This document shows, one piece after another, positions 15,222-24,223 of a stretch of 28,195 bases of DNA. The position numbers and the translations under genes were made by a program. Each line of letters opens with the position of its first letter. Positions within the stretch are counted from its first letter, which is position 1. Where the stretch lies: positions 1 to 28,195 of the forward strand of contig CAZJTP010000035.1 of NCBI GenBank assembly GCA_964548955.1. The letters are read 5' to 3'. Source of the stretch: GCA-020344555 sp964548955. Its GTDB lineage: Bacteria; Planctomycetota; Phycisphaerae; UBA1845. The notes under the pieces were generated by a model, which was not told where the DNA came from, ran no database searches, and was given only the letters and a program-made list of their open reading frames with translations.

Positions 15222-16787
15222 ATGACACAAATTCGTGCTCTGCTCGTGGCGCTTACTTGCACGCTGTGGCCGGTAGGTATAGCACTTGCGGATTCCATTG
15301 ATTTCTCGAATCCGCCGCAGGGTCGCTTTCTGGACGAATGGGCGGTGGTTTACATGGCCGGTGGCAAGGTCGGATACATGCACTCGACGATGAGCCGCGA
15401 CGGTGATCTGATCCACGCGAACACCACGACGAAAATGAAGCTTGGCCGGGTCGACCAGCCCGTGGAGCTCGGTATCGTGCAGACAACAACGGAAACGCTC
15501 GCCGGGGTCCCGATCACCTTCAACTCACAGATGGACGCGTCGTTGATGAAGACCGCCCGGAAGGGAGAGGTGAAGGGTGGCCGAGTGACCATTGTAAGCT
15601 CCCAGTACGGCATGGAGCAGACGCAAACCTTTGACTACCCGAATGGGGCGCTGATGACGTGGGGTATGTTCAGGGAAAGTCTGCTCCGCGGTTTTGAGCC
15701 CGGCACTCAGTACACACTCAAAACGTATATACCGGACATACGCCTGGACGATGCCGTGAACATGGTCACGAAGATCGGTGAGTGGGAGGATTTCGAGCAC
15801 GCCGATAAGCGTCTCCGAGGCCGGAAAACAACTGTCATAATCGAGTCACCTATCGGATCGATCGAATCCATCTCGTGGGTCGACAAAGATGGGCGCCCGC
15901 TCAAAGCGATGATACCCGCGCCGGGTTTGGGCGACATGGTGTTGTTCACAACCGATCAGAAAACCGCGTTGGCCGACTTCGTTCCACCCGAGGTGTTCAT
16001 GCAGACGGTTGTCAAGGCCAAGAAACGGATCGATCCGAAGTCGACAGCCAGGATCAAGTATCGCATCCGAACCACCAGCCCTGATGTCGACCTGTCGACA
16101 TTGCCGTCCACGGACATGCAAACCGTGGGCAAACAAACCGACCACTCAGTCGAAGTCGCCATCACCCGGCAACACCACAAGGCTCGCGAGCCGCGGCCTA
16201 AAGCCCACGCGGACTTGCCCACGCCGCGCAAGCTTCAACCCGACGAACTAGCCGAGTACCTCGATCCCAACCTTATGATCAACACCGACGATCCCAAGCT
16301 GATCGCGCTGGCGAAGCGCGCCGGTGGAGGTGAGGCCGATCCCTATGTACTCGCCGACAAGTTGCGCCGCTTCGTCACCGACTATGTCGAGTCCAAGACG
16401 TTAAACGTCGGCTTCGCCACCGCCAGCGAGGTCTGCCGCACGAAAGAGGGCGACTGCAGCGAGCACGGCGTGCTTCTGGCGGCGTTGGGGCGGCTGAACG
16501 GCCTGCCCTCGCGAGTCGTGGTCGGGCTGGCGTACGTGCCGGTCTTCGGCGACCGGGACGACATCTTCGGGTACCATCTGTGGACTCAGTTTTATATCGA
16601 CGGGCGGTGGATCGACGTCGACGCCGCCCTGCGGGAGACGGTATGCAGCCCCACCCGAATCGTCTTTGCCACCTCGTCGCTAAAGAACACCGGACTGGCT
16701 GATCTAAGCCTGCCACTCCTCTCAAAGATCGGGGCGATTGATATCGACATTCTCCAGGTCGAGAAGACTGCCGATGGGGGCGATTGA
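15222..16787 (+). CDS. Exported transglutaminase-like (papain-fold) domain protein
   Basis: A 521-aa protein from ATG 15222, preceded by GGGAGAC. The Sec signal peptide ends at about residue 23 (GIALA-DS). A long N-terminal beta-rich region at about 30-330 is specific to this type of protein and not recognised. The transglutaminase-like core has the triad Cys412 in TKEGDCSEHGVLLAALGR, His452 in GYHLWTQFYIDG and Asp465/Asp467 in RWIDVDAAL. Such domains act as cysteine proteases, amidases or crosslinkers, and here the site would be periplasmic or extracellular. The substrate is unknown. It is alone on its transcript side, with a divergent DUF2752 gene upstream and a three-way-junction palindrome downstream. 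Confidence 0.88.
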   Translation: MTQIRALLVALTCTLWPVGIALADSIDFSNPPQGRFLDEWAVVYMAGGKVGYMHSTMSRDGDLIHANTTTKMKLGRVDQPVELGIVQTTTETLAGVPITFNSQMDASLMKTARKGEVKGGRVTIVSSQYGMEQTQTFDYPNGALMTWGMFRESLLRGFEPGTQYTLKTYIPDIRLDDAVNMVTKIGEWEDFEHADKRLRGRKTTVIIESPIGSIESISWVDKDGRPLKAMIPAPGLGDMVLFTTDQKTALADFVPPEVFMQTVVKAKKRIDPKSTARIKYRIRTTSPDVDLSTLPSTDMQTVGKQTDHSVEVAITRQHHKAREPRPKAHADLPTPRKLQPDELAEYLDPNLMINTDDPKLIALAKRAGGGEADPYVLADKLRRFVTDYVESKTLNVGFATASEVCRTKEGDCSEHGVLLAALGRLNGLPSRVVVGLAYVPVFGDRDDIFGYHLWTQFYIDGRWIDVDAALRETVCSPTRIVFATSSLKNTGLADLSLPLLSKIGAIDIDILQVEKTADGGD

Positions 16788-16913
16788 CCGACCCAACCGA
16801 CCTGGACTTCACCGGCACCGAGTGAGCATCGGATCAGTGGGTAGAGTCTTGAACCGAGCCCGAAGCGCAAGTGACGGGTTGCTCTTCCATTTCCAGGTGA
16901 AATCCCGCGCTGG

Positions 16914-16979
16914 TCCTTGACATTTCGCCACTCGCGGAGCGAGTCCATGCGGGCGACCGCCCGCGCGAAATGTCAAGGA
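16914..16979. repeat. Perfect palindromic element forming a three-way junction
   Basis: A 15-bp perfect inverted repeat TCCTTGACATTTCGC (16914-16928)/GCGAAATGTCAAGGA (16965-16979) encloses two further perfect hairpins. These are ACTCGC-GGA-GCGAGT (16930-16944) and GCGGGC-GACC-GCCCGC (16949-16964). Only 1, 4 and 0 unpaired bases link the three stems, so the whole 66 nt folds as a cruciform. There is no T tract, so it is not a simple terminator. The rest of the 16788-17181 gap holds nothing recognised. Confidence 0.85.
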
Positions 16980-17181
16980 GGGCTCGGAACAGCGATCCGA
17001 GCGCCGTTTGCGAAGTGGAAACCCGCTGAATCCGCGCTTACCCCTTTTGATCTGACGTTCACCCACCGACGGACCAGCCGATCCGGCTCGCTTGAATCCC
17101 GGTGCACGCCCATCTACAATGCGTCCGCGGGAAAAGGTGAAGGATGAAGTAGGGAGTTGACTGACAAGGTTGGAGCCTGCT

Positions 17182-19035
17182 GTGAACAAGAACGTCGTAA
17201 CGCTGGTCGTGTCGGTCGCGGCCATCGTCATTTGCGCAATCGGATGGTTTGTACTACCCTCGCTGCAAGATGCACGTCAAGCGGTGGACGATGAAACATC
17301 CGTCCAATTGGAGCGTGCCCGACGTTTGCTCGACAAGTACAACACCAGCCTTGCCCATAGGGCACTTCTAACAGATCGGCTTTCCGAGCAAGACGTTGAG
17401 GTCGATCCCGATGATCTCTCCGATGACGTCGCGGACGATTATCAGCAGTTGCACGCGGTGATGTGGGAGGCGTATCAGCCGGTTGACTGGCCGGAGGGTG
17501 GCGTGCCCACTCCGGCCCACCCAAGGTACGGCAATCTCCCCGGCCAGATCCGGAGCGGGCTCACGGAGACGGCGAGGCTGGTCCGCGAGAACGAGAAGCT
17601 GCTGGACGACGCGGATCGCGCGGTCGATCAGGCGCTGGCAGTCACGAAAAGTGGGGAATCGTCACGATCCCACGCCGAGGCAAACCGTCTAAAAAGCGTG
17701 ATTCTCTATCACAAGGGGCTTGCCAAGCGCATGGAAGCGCAGCTTCACCGCCGTGACAGCGACCGCTATCGCCGTGAACTGATGTCGCTGGCGACCGACG
17801 CCGGGACATCTCGGTCCGCGCAAACGCTCGTTGCCGATACGCAGGTCGACGTGCAGATCGCCCGCCTTAAGGCGAAGACGGCAGAGTTGAAAGCGGTTAT
17901 CGGAAAGGACCGCGAGACCCTTGCAGCGCTGGATGCGAGGATTCGTGATCTGGAGGCCCGCTTCCTCGCTGCCGAGGCCAGGGCCGCACAAGCCCTTAAA
18001 AATATCGACGCGTTCAAGGCTCAAGGGATCGACTTCTCCGATCCCGGTGGGGCCGAGAGCTTCCAGACGCGTCTCGAGGAGCAGGACCGGCTTTACCGTA
18101 AGACCGCCCGGAAGGCCCACGCGCTAATGCACGGGACCTATCCGAACGCTCGCATTGACCAAAGCGGCGACTATCTCACCGGTCGGTATGTGGAGGATGA
18201 ATCGGGGGGTGATCCTGCAGTCGAGTACGGGCTAGTACACTATCGAAGCGAGCGTGCCGTTCTGGTGGCCGAGATCGACGGTCGGAAACGCGGGCTCGAT
18301 GACTTTCGCTCCGACATCGCCCGGCTCGAAGGGATGAAAAACGATTACGAGTCCTCCCAAACCCAGGCGGCAGGGTGCATTGCCGAGTCAGTGGCTGCGG
18401 CATCCGAGGCATACGCAGAGCTGAATCGCATCGACTCGGAAGCGTTCGCAATCGAAGACGAAGCCCTTGGGCTGCTCGATCGATCGTTGAAGACCGCCAA
18501 ACAGGCCGCCGGATACGCCGATCGCTGGCTTCGCGACGCGGGCAACCGAACACGGGGGCTATCAATGGAAGCCAAGAACCGCTCCGCCTTCGGCGGACGC
18601 CTGAGCGACGGTTGGATGGGAGGGTTCATCGCCGCCCAGGAAGCGGACGCCCACCTCGCCAAGGCCTGGATCCAGCATGTCCGCTACGACGCTTACACGC
18701 AAAACGCCAAGTTACTGGCAGACGTGGCTGAGCTTGTCCAACTTACCGAGGCGGACGTGGAGAGCGAACAAACCAAAGCCACACAGGCCCATGACGCCGG
18801 TCTTGATGATATCAAAGAGAGCATGGCGGTCCTGCAACGTGCCCACGGCAAGACCGAGCGTCATTGGACGATCACCGCTCAGGCCGCCGGTGCAACCTAC
18901 CTTTTGGCACTGTTCGGCCACGAGGAGTATGTAACCGAGGCCATCGAAGCCTATCGCACCGCAGTGCAGGGTCGGGAGAATGAGAGATTTGCCGAAGTGT
19001 TCCTCAGCCGCCTGAGCCGTTTGGAAAACCGGTGA
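17182..19035 (+). CDS. Large membrane-anchored coiled-coil protein, unknown function
   Basis: A 617-aa protein from GTG 17182, which follows GGAG by 6 nt. One N-terminal transmembrane segment at about residues 4-22 (VVTLVVSVAAIVICAIGWFV) is followed by a very long, Ala/Glu/Arg/Asp-rich helical region with heptad-like patterns. The clearest stretch is about 200-300 (LKAKTAELKAVIGKDRETL, LDARIRDLEARFLAAEARAA). Few cysteines are present, and no catalytic motif is seen. It ends in helices (AIEAYRTAVQGREN). Topology is predicted as a periplasmic coiled coil tethered to the inner membrane, suggesting an envelope structural or scaffolding role. I do not recognise the family, and it could be lineage-specific. 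Confidence 0.8.
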   Translation: MNKNVVTLVVSVAAIVICAIGWFVLPSLQDARQAVDDETSVQLERARRLLDKYNTSLAHRALLTDRLSEQDVEVDPDDLSDDVADDYQQLHAVMWEAYQPVDWPEGGVPTPAHPRYGNLPGQIRSGLTETARLVRENEKLLDDADRAVDQALAVTKSGESSRSHAEANRLKSVILYHKGLAKRMEAQLHRRDSDRYRRELMSLATDAGTSRSAQTLVADTQVDVQIARLKAKTAELKAVIGKDRETLAALDARIRDLEARFLAAEARAAQALKNIDAFKAQGIDFSDPGGAESFQTRLEEQDRLYRKTARKAHALMHGTYPNARIDQSGDYLTGRYVEDESGGDPAVEYGLVHYRSERAVLVAEIDGRKRGLDDFRSDIARLEGMKNDYESSQTQAAGCIAESVAAASEAYAELNRIDSEAFAIEDEALGLLDRSLKTAKQAAGYADRWLRDAGNRTRGLSMEAKNRSAFGGRLSDGWMGGFIAAQEADAHLAKAWIQHVRYDAYTQNAKLLADVAELVQLTEADVESEQTKATQAHDAGLDDIKESMAVLQRAHGKTERHWTITAQAAGATYLLALFGHEEYVTEAIEAYRTAVQGRENERFAEVFLSRLSRLENR

Positions 19036-19358
19036 CCTGCGGGCGTCTCTACACACCACGTGTGACAGGCTACTTTTCATTCAGACTGGAATCAAGCGTT
19101 TCGGCGAGCGCACAAATGCGCTGGGGAAGCTGGCTGCTGTTGACCGGGCAATGCATCGCGGCGATAATATAGGGTGGTATCGAGATAAAGTGTGCCGCCT
19201 TCCCTGACCGGTTGCGAGAGGGTTCGACTCCGAAGATCAGAACCCTTGGCAATCAGAGACCATGCAGGGCAATGCCGAGCGCTGCGAGGGTGGCTACGGG
19301 AACGCCCATGGCAGGCCGTACGAACGTGATCACCAGCGCTTAATGCCTGGAACGACCA
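19036..19358. other. Intergenic region upstream of sigma factor
   Basis: A 323-bp gap without a supported gene. It contains the promoter at 19141-19169. A tRNA T-arm-like word GGTTCGACTCC occurs around 19214-19224 but has no matching stem, so no tRNA is called. Confidence 0.5.
19141..19169 (+). promoter_or_regulatory. Promoter of the sigma factor gene
   Basis: TTGACC (19141-19146), a 17-nt spacer and GATAAT (19164-19169), five of six matches in each box. The leader to ATG 19359 would be about 183 nt. Confidence 0.65.
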
Positions 19359-21029
19359 ATGCCTAAGTTCTTCAATAGCGACATGGCTGAATTGGCACTT
19401 CAGCTGACGCTTTCGCCGCGCCGGTTGAGGATGGAGCAGATCCGCGGCATTGAGAACCTGATCGGATTGATCGAACCGGACCGGGCGTATCCATTTGAGT
19501 TGGTCTGCTACCGCATCACCAAGTATCGTAAGCGTGGACCCGCGAAGACCGGATTCTCAATCCCTGGCAAGGCGCTGATCAGCGATCTTGTTGCGATGGC
19601 CGAGGTCATCAGCCGCAAGGCGGCCATCGCCGTCAGCGAGTTGCAGGAGCCGCACAAAACCCATCAGCAGGTTGCCGAAGAGCTCGACGTCAGCACGAAG
19701 ACAATCCGCCGATGGCGCAGCCGCGGGCTGATGGGTATCCGGGTGGTGTTTGAGGATGGCGTAAACCGTTTGGCCTTTCTAAAGCGGACAATCGATCGGT
19801 TCGTCGATCAGCATAAGGATCTAGTGGCCAAAGGCGCTTCATTCAAGCAGCTCACTCAATTGGAGCGGGATCGGATCGTCGATCGGGCTCGGGAGTTGCG
19901 GTCGCAACAGCCGATCAAGCTGCACCCCGCCGCCTGCATGATTGCACAAGAGATGGGACGTGCCGTGGAAACCATCCGCTACACGCTGCGGCGTTATGAC
20001 GAGGCACACCCCGACACGGCGCTGTTTGGCAACAACGGGCAGGCGGGTTTGTGCGAGCGTGATGCGGCCATTTGGCGCTGCCGTGAGGCGGGCGAATCAG
20101 CCGCTTCGATCTCCCGGGCGTTCGATTGTCCGGTGGAACGGATCGAGCAGATTCTCCGCGAGGTCCAGTTGCGAAAGTGGTCGCAGATGCAGTGGGACTA
20201 TGTCCCTCACGAGCTGTTCGACGCTCCCAACGCGGACGCGATCATTCTCGAGGCACCCGAGCCGGCCGCTTCCGGCTGCCCGCCGCCGCGACTTCCCAAG
20301 GACGTTCCGCCGTACCTGCGGTCGCTGTATCTGACACCGCTACTCACGCCGGAGCAGGAGCACGATCTTTTCCGTCGGTACAATTACCTCAAATGCAAGG
20401 TGACCAGGACTCTGCGCGTGCTCGATCTCGAGGAGGTGACCCAAGCGCAGTACGAGATGCTGCGGGATCTGATCGGGCGGGCACAGTACGTCAAACAGCG
20501 GATCATCCAGGCGAACCTGCGGCTCGTCGTGAGCATCACAAAAAAGCACGTCGGTTGGTCGCCGAGCTTCTTCGAGATAATAAGTGACGGGAATGTGTCA
20601 CTCATGCGGGCGGTGGAGAAGTTCGATTGCCAGCGAGGCACCAAGTTCAGCACCTACGCCACCTGGTCGATAATGAAGAACTACGCCCGATCGATCCCCG
20701 AGCAGCGTTACCGCTCGGCGCGCTACGTCACGGGGCAGGAGGAGCTGCTCGATGCGAAGGCCGACCACCACCCGGCGCCTGCGAGCAAAAGCGATCGGCA
20801 ACACGTCCGCAAGGCGATCGCCGAGGGTATAGGCGAGCTGGACGAGCGCGAGCGTGAGATCGTCAGCAGCCACTTCGGGCTTGGCGGCAAGTGTGGTGCG
20901 TTGACCCTCGAACAGCTCGGTCAACGATTCGGCGTGACCAAAGAGCGCATCCGCCAGATCGAGCAGCGGGCGCTCGCCAGGCTTCGCGAAGTGCTCGCCC
21001 CCTCTCTCGTCGAAGCCATCGCCGACTGA
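19359..21029 (+). CDS. Sigma-70 family RNA polymerase sigma factor with HTH-rich N-terminal extension
   Basis: A 556-aa protein. The sigma core is C-terminal: region 1.2-like PPYLRSLYLTPLLTPEQE (about 317-334), sigma2 at about 378-445 (IIQANLRLVVSITKKHV, FSTYATWSIMKNYARSIPEQ) and sigma4 at about 490-545 (LTLEQLGQRFGVTKERIRQI). A normal sigma3 domain is missing; only a polar linker of about 45 residues joins sigma2 and sigma4. The first 300 residues are unusual and hold three helix-turn-helix-like segments: THQQVAEELDVSTKTIRRW (101-119), MIAQEMGRAVETIRYTLRRY (194-213) and ESAASISRAFDCPVERIEQI (246-265). This suggests a regulated alternative sigma factor. Planctomycetes commonly encode such extended forms, a point from general knowledge. 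The ribosome site at ATG 19359 is weak. Confidence 0.9.
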   Translation: MPKFFNSDMAELALQLTLSPRRLRMEQIRGIENLIGLIEPDRAYPFELVCYRITKYRKRGPAKTGFSIPGKALISDLVAMAEVISRKAAIAVSELQEPHKTHQQVAEELDVSTKTIRRWRSRGLMGIRVVFEDGVNRLAFLKRTIDRFVDQHKDLVAKGASFKQLTQLERDRIVDRARELRSQQPIKLHPAACMIAQEMGRAVETIRYTLRRYDEAHPDTALFGNNGQAGLCERDAAIWRCREAGESAASISRAFDCPVERIEQILREVQLRKWSQMQWDYVPHELFDAPNADAIILEAPEPAASGCPPPRLPKDVPPYLRSLYLTPLLTPEQEHDLFRRYNYLKCKVTRTLRVLDLEEVTQAQYEMLRDLIGRAQYVKQRIIQANLRLVVSITKKHVGWSPSFFEIISDGNVSLMRAVEKFDCQRGTKFSTYATWSIMKNYARSIPEQRYRSARYVTGQEELLDAKADHHPAPASKSDRQHVRKAIAEGIGELDEREREIVSSHFGLGGKCGALTLEQLGQRFGVTKERIRQIEQRALARLREVLAPSLVEAIAD

Positions 21030-21161
21030 TCCGGCGACGTCGGCATTACGTTCGCAGAATCCAAGCGTCACCGGCAGTTGCCCCCAGCACGACCTGCGCA
21101 GCTCTGATTCAACGCCGCCGATTAAGCACCCGGATCAAAACGACCGATAACAATTACAGCG

Positions 21162-22952
21162 ATGAATGTCCTGGGCGTCATCTTGGCGCGCGCCGGTAGC
21201 AAGGGACTGCCCGAAAAGTGCGTGCGTGAGTTGCTTGGCAAGCCGGTGATCCGGTACACCTTCGATCACGTCGCCGCCAGTCGTCGTCTGACTGCTTCTG
21301 TCTTCACGACCGACTCCGAACCGGTCAAGGCGATCGCCAAACAAGCGGGGATCGAGGTGATCGACAGGCCTGCTCGCCTGGCGACCGACACAGCCACAGT
21401 CGATGCGGCTGCGCGTCACGCAGTCGAGTGGTGGGAAGACACGCATGGCGCCCGGGTGGACATCGTCGTGTTGCTTTACGGTAACGTGCCCGTCCGGGCG
21501 GAGGGTCTAATCGACCGGGCCGTCGAGCAACTGATCCGAACCAAAGCCGATTCCGTGCGCAGCGTCGCTCCGGTGACGAAGCAACACCCGGACTGGCTCC
21601 ATCACCTCGATGGCGACAGGATGTCGCAACTGCGGCCCAACAGCATCTACCGTAGGCAGGATCTTACGCCGCTCCACTATCACGACGGCGCCGTTGCCGC
21701 GGTGACGCGGGAAGCCCTGTTCGCCGCGTTGGATCGACCGGACGACCACCAGGCGTTTCTGGGCCGGGATCGCCGGGCCTTGGTCCAGCTCTGCGAAGAC
21801 GCCGTCGACATCGATGACCCGATTGATCTTCATCTGGCCGAGGCGATCCTGCGGTCGCGGGCCGGCGGGCCGGCTTCAGGATCCATCTACGAGCATCAAG
21901 ATTCCAAACCTGGGACAATCGGACGACACCAAATTGGTCCGGGCAGGCGGGTGTTCATCGTGGCCGAAGCGGGTGTGAATCACAACGGTTGCGTCGAGAC
22001 GGCACTTGAGATGGCGGATGCAGCCGAAGACGCCGGTGCCGATGCGGTCAAGTTTCAGATGTTTCGCGCCGACGATCTGGCGACAGACATCGCTCCGATG
22101 GCTGCGTACCAGCGAGAGGGCTGCGGTGAGGCGTCCCTGCGGGAGATGTTGTCGCAGCTCGAGTTGTCGTGGGATGCGTTTCGACGGATCAAACGGCACT
22201 GCGACACGCGATCGATCCTGTTTCTGGCGACGCCGTTCGGAAAGACCGAAGTCGCGGACCTTGTGAACCTGGGGGTTTCAGCGATCAAGATCGCCTCGAC
22301 CGATCTGACGAACGGCCCGCTGCTTCAGACGGCCGCCGCGACGGGCCTACCGATCATCCTGTCGACCGGGGCGTCCACGGAGGCGGAGATTCGCGCCGCC
22401 GCTGATGGGCTTGGTCACGCAGGCGCGGGCGGACGATTGATCCTGTTGCACTGTGTCAGCAGGTACCCGACACCGATTGCGGCCACGAATCTGCGCGCGA
22501 TCGCCGAACTGCAGCGAGTCTTCGGCGTGCCGTGCGGTTTCAGCGACCATACCACCTCGACGCGGGTCGGCGCATGGGCGGTGGCGGCAGGAGCGTGTGT
22601 AGTGGAAAAACACTTCACGCTCGATAAGGCAGCCCCTGGACCGGATCACGGAATGTCGCTCACGCCGTCCCAGTTGAAGGAGTACGTCGCAGCCGTCCGC
22701 GAGGTGGAGCAGACACTGGGTGATGGTAACATCGGCATGACGCCCTGCGAGGCGGAGGTGCGGGCTGTGGCGACTAAGAGCGTCGTTGCGGGTGTGGACA
22801 TCCCCGCCGGCACGCGGCTTACCGCGGATATGCTTGCGCTGAAGCGCCCCGGTACGGGCATCCCCGCCGGCGATCTGGCGATGCTTCCAGGACGGTGCGC
22901 ATCCGTCGACATTCCGTATGACACGGTCTTGTCATGGCACATGATCCGATGA
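21162..22952 (+). CDS. Bifunctional CMP-nonulosonate cytidylyltransferase / nonulosonic acid synthase (NeuA-NeuB fusion)
   Basis: A 596-aa two-enzyme fusion. Residues 1 to about 230 are a NeuA-type cytidylyltransferase (VILARAGSKGLPEKC, FTTDSEPVKAIAKQAG, RPARLATDTATVDAA), which couples the sugar acid to CMP. Residues about 258-510 are a NeuB-type synthase (VFIVAEAGVNHNGCVETAL, AVKFQMFRA, LSTGASTEAE, CGFSDHTTSTRVG, VVEKHFTLDK), which condenses PEP with an N-acetylhexosamine. A C-terminal SAF/antifreeze-like domain follows at about 535-596 (SVVAGVDIPAGTRLTADML), the usual NeuB tail. The product could be sialic, legionaminic or a related acid. No ribosome site is obvious before ATG 21162; a GATAAC-like -10 lies only 12 nt upstream, so a very short leader is possible. 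The stop overlaps the neuC-like start. Confidence 0.92.
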   Translation: MNVLGVILARAGSKGLPEKCVRELLGKPVIRYTFDHVAASRRLTASVFTTDSEPVKAIAKQAGIEVIDRPARLATDTATVDAAARHAVEWWEDTHGARVDIVVLLYGNVPVRAEGLIDRAVEQLIRTKADSVRSVAPVTKQHPDWLHHLDGDRMSQLRPNSIYRRQDLTPLHYHDGAVAAVTREALFAALDRPDDHQAFLGRDRRALVQLCEDAVDIDDPIDLHLAEAILRSRAGGPASGSIYEHQDSKPGTIGRHQIGPGRRVFIVAEAGVNHNGCVETALEMADAAEDAGADAVKFQMFRADDLATDIAPMAAYQREGCGEASLREMLSQLELSWDAFRRIKRHCDTRSILFLATPFGKTEVADLVNLGVSAIKIASTDLTNGPLLQTAAATGLPIILSTGASTEAEIRAAADGLGHAGAGGRLILLHCVSRYPTPIAATNLRAIAELQRVFGVPCGFSDHTTSTRVGAWAVAAGACVVEKHFTLDKAAPGPDHGMSLTPSQLKEYVAAVREVEQTLGDGNIGMTPCEAEVRAVATKSVVAGVDIPAGTRLTADMLALKRPGTGIPAGDLAMLPGRCASVDIPYDTVLSWHMIR

Positions 22953-24112
22953 CATCAGGCAGACACGGGCGCACGCGCCGCCGCATTCGCCGCATCACAG
23001 TGATTACCGGCACGCGGGCGGAGTACGGCTTGCTGCGTTCCACGATGGAGGCTATCCAAAAACGCCGCAGCCTCAGACTACAAATCGTCGTGACCGGGAT
23101 GCATCTGCTTCGCAAGTTCGGCAACACAGTCGACGAGATCGTCCGCGACGGCTGGCATGTCGACGCTCGCGTAAGAATGCAGGCCGGTGACGACAGCCCG
23201 CTGGATCAGGCCACGGGCCTGGCACGCGGCGTTTCGGGCATCGCGAAGTTCCTCGAATCAGCCGACACGGACATTGTCGTCGTGCTCGGTGACCGCATCG
23301 AGGCGCTGGCGGGGGCGCTGGCGGGGGTGACCACCGGCCGGCTCGTCGCACATATCCACGGTGGTGATATCGCCCGGGGGGATTTCGATGAGAGCCTGCG
23401 GCACGCGATCACCAAGCTGGCCCACGTGCATTTGACCGCCACACGCGCGGCACAGCGCCGAGTCATTCGTATGGGTGAGACCTCCAACCGTGTCCACTGG
23501 GTCGGCGCTCCGGGTCTCGACCACCTCATCCGCTTGACCGGCCACGTCAAAGGAATCAAGAAACGGACCGGGAGGGCTTTGATCGTGCAGCACTCAGCCG
23601 GTCGCAAACCGGCCAACGAACGGCGTGTGATGACCGCGGTCCTCAACGCCGTTGACAAGGCCGGTCTTACGCGAACGATCGTCTTCCCGAACAGTGATCG
23701 CGGACATACCGGTGTCATCGAGGCAATCGAAGCCCATCGCCGGCGCAGCGACAATGGTTCCGTGCGGATTGTCCGATCATATGATCGAGATACTTACCTT
23801 CGTACGCTCATCGAGGCTGATGTATTGGTGGGGAATTCATCGAGCGGTATCATCGAAGCCGCCGCTGCCGGTACGCCGTCAGTCAACGTTGGTCCACGTC
23901 AACACGGGCGTGAACGAAGTGGACGCTCGGTGATTGACGCTGACGAGTCCGCGGCATCGATTGGCGGTGCAATCCGGAAAGCGCTACGGAAGCGCCCGAT
24001 AACCGGTCGTCCGACCGTCTACGGCGACGGTTCCGCAGGACCGAGAATCGCCGAAATACTCGCCGATGTTCCACTGAGCGACCGTTTTCGCCACAAGACC
24101 AACGCATATTAG
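22949..24112 (+). CDS. NeuC-type hydrolysing UDP-HexNAc 2-epimerase
   Basis: A 387-aa enzyme converting a UDP-N-acetylhexosamine (for example UDP-GlcNAc) into UDP and the 2-epimer free sugar, the substrate of the NeuB half of the preceding gene. Motifs are ITVITGTRAEYGLLRSTM, VVVLGDRIEALAGA, LVAHIHGGDIARGDFDESLR, VHWVGAPGLDHL and VGNSSSGIIEAAAAGTPSVN. These match the GT-B fold epimerase family. ATG 22949 overlaps the upstream stop as ATGA, indicating translational coupling. ATG 22934 (392 aa) is also in frame. Together the two genes encode a complete three-step route to a CMP-activated nonulosonate. Confidence 0.92.
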   Translation: MTSGRHGRTRRRIRRITVITGTRAEYGLLRSTMEAIQKRRSLRLQIVVTGMHLLRKFGNTVDEIVRDGWHVDARVRMQAGDDSPLDQATGLARGVSGIAKFLESADTDIVVVLGDRIEALAGALAGVTTGRLVAHIHGGDIARGDFDESLRHAITKLAHVHLTATRAAQRRVIRMGETSNRVHWVGAPGLDHLIRLTGHVKGIKKRTGRALIVQHSAGRKPANERRVMTAVLNAVDKAGLTRTIVFPNSDRGHTGVIEAIEAHRRRSDNGSVRIVRSYDRDTYLRTLIEADVLVGNSSSGIIEAAAAGTPSVNVGPRQHGRERSGRSVIDADESAASIGGAIRKALRKRPITGRPTVYGDGSAGPRIAEILADVPLSDRFRHKTNAY

Positions 24113-24223
24113 CGCGCAACTAGGACCCAACCTAATCCGCAATGGGTTGTCTGACGATAAAATCCGCAAGCGGGACGGCATTACGCCAAGAGCAACTGAC
24201 TGGTTACGGTTTGAGGGAAGGTT

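Noticed and set aside
19205..19230. tRNA T-arm-like GGTTCGACTCC upstream of the sigma factor gene
   Set aside because: Flanking bases do not form a 5-bp T stem, and no other tRNA arms are present.
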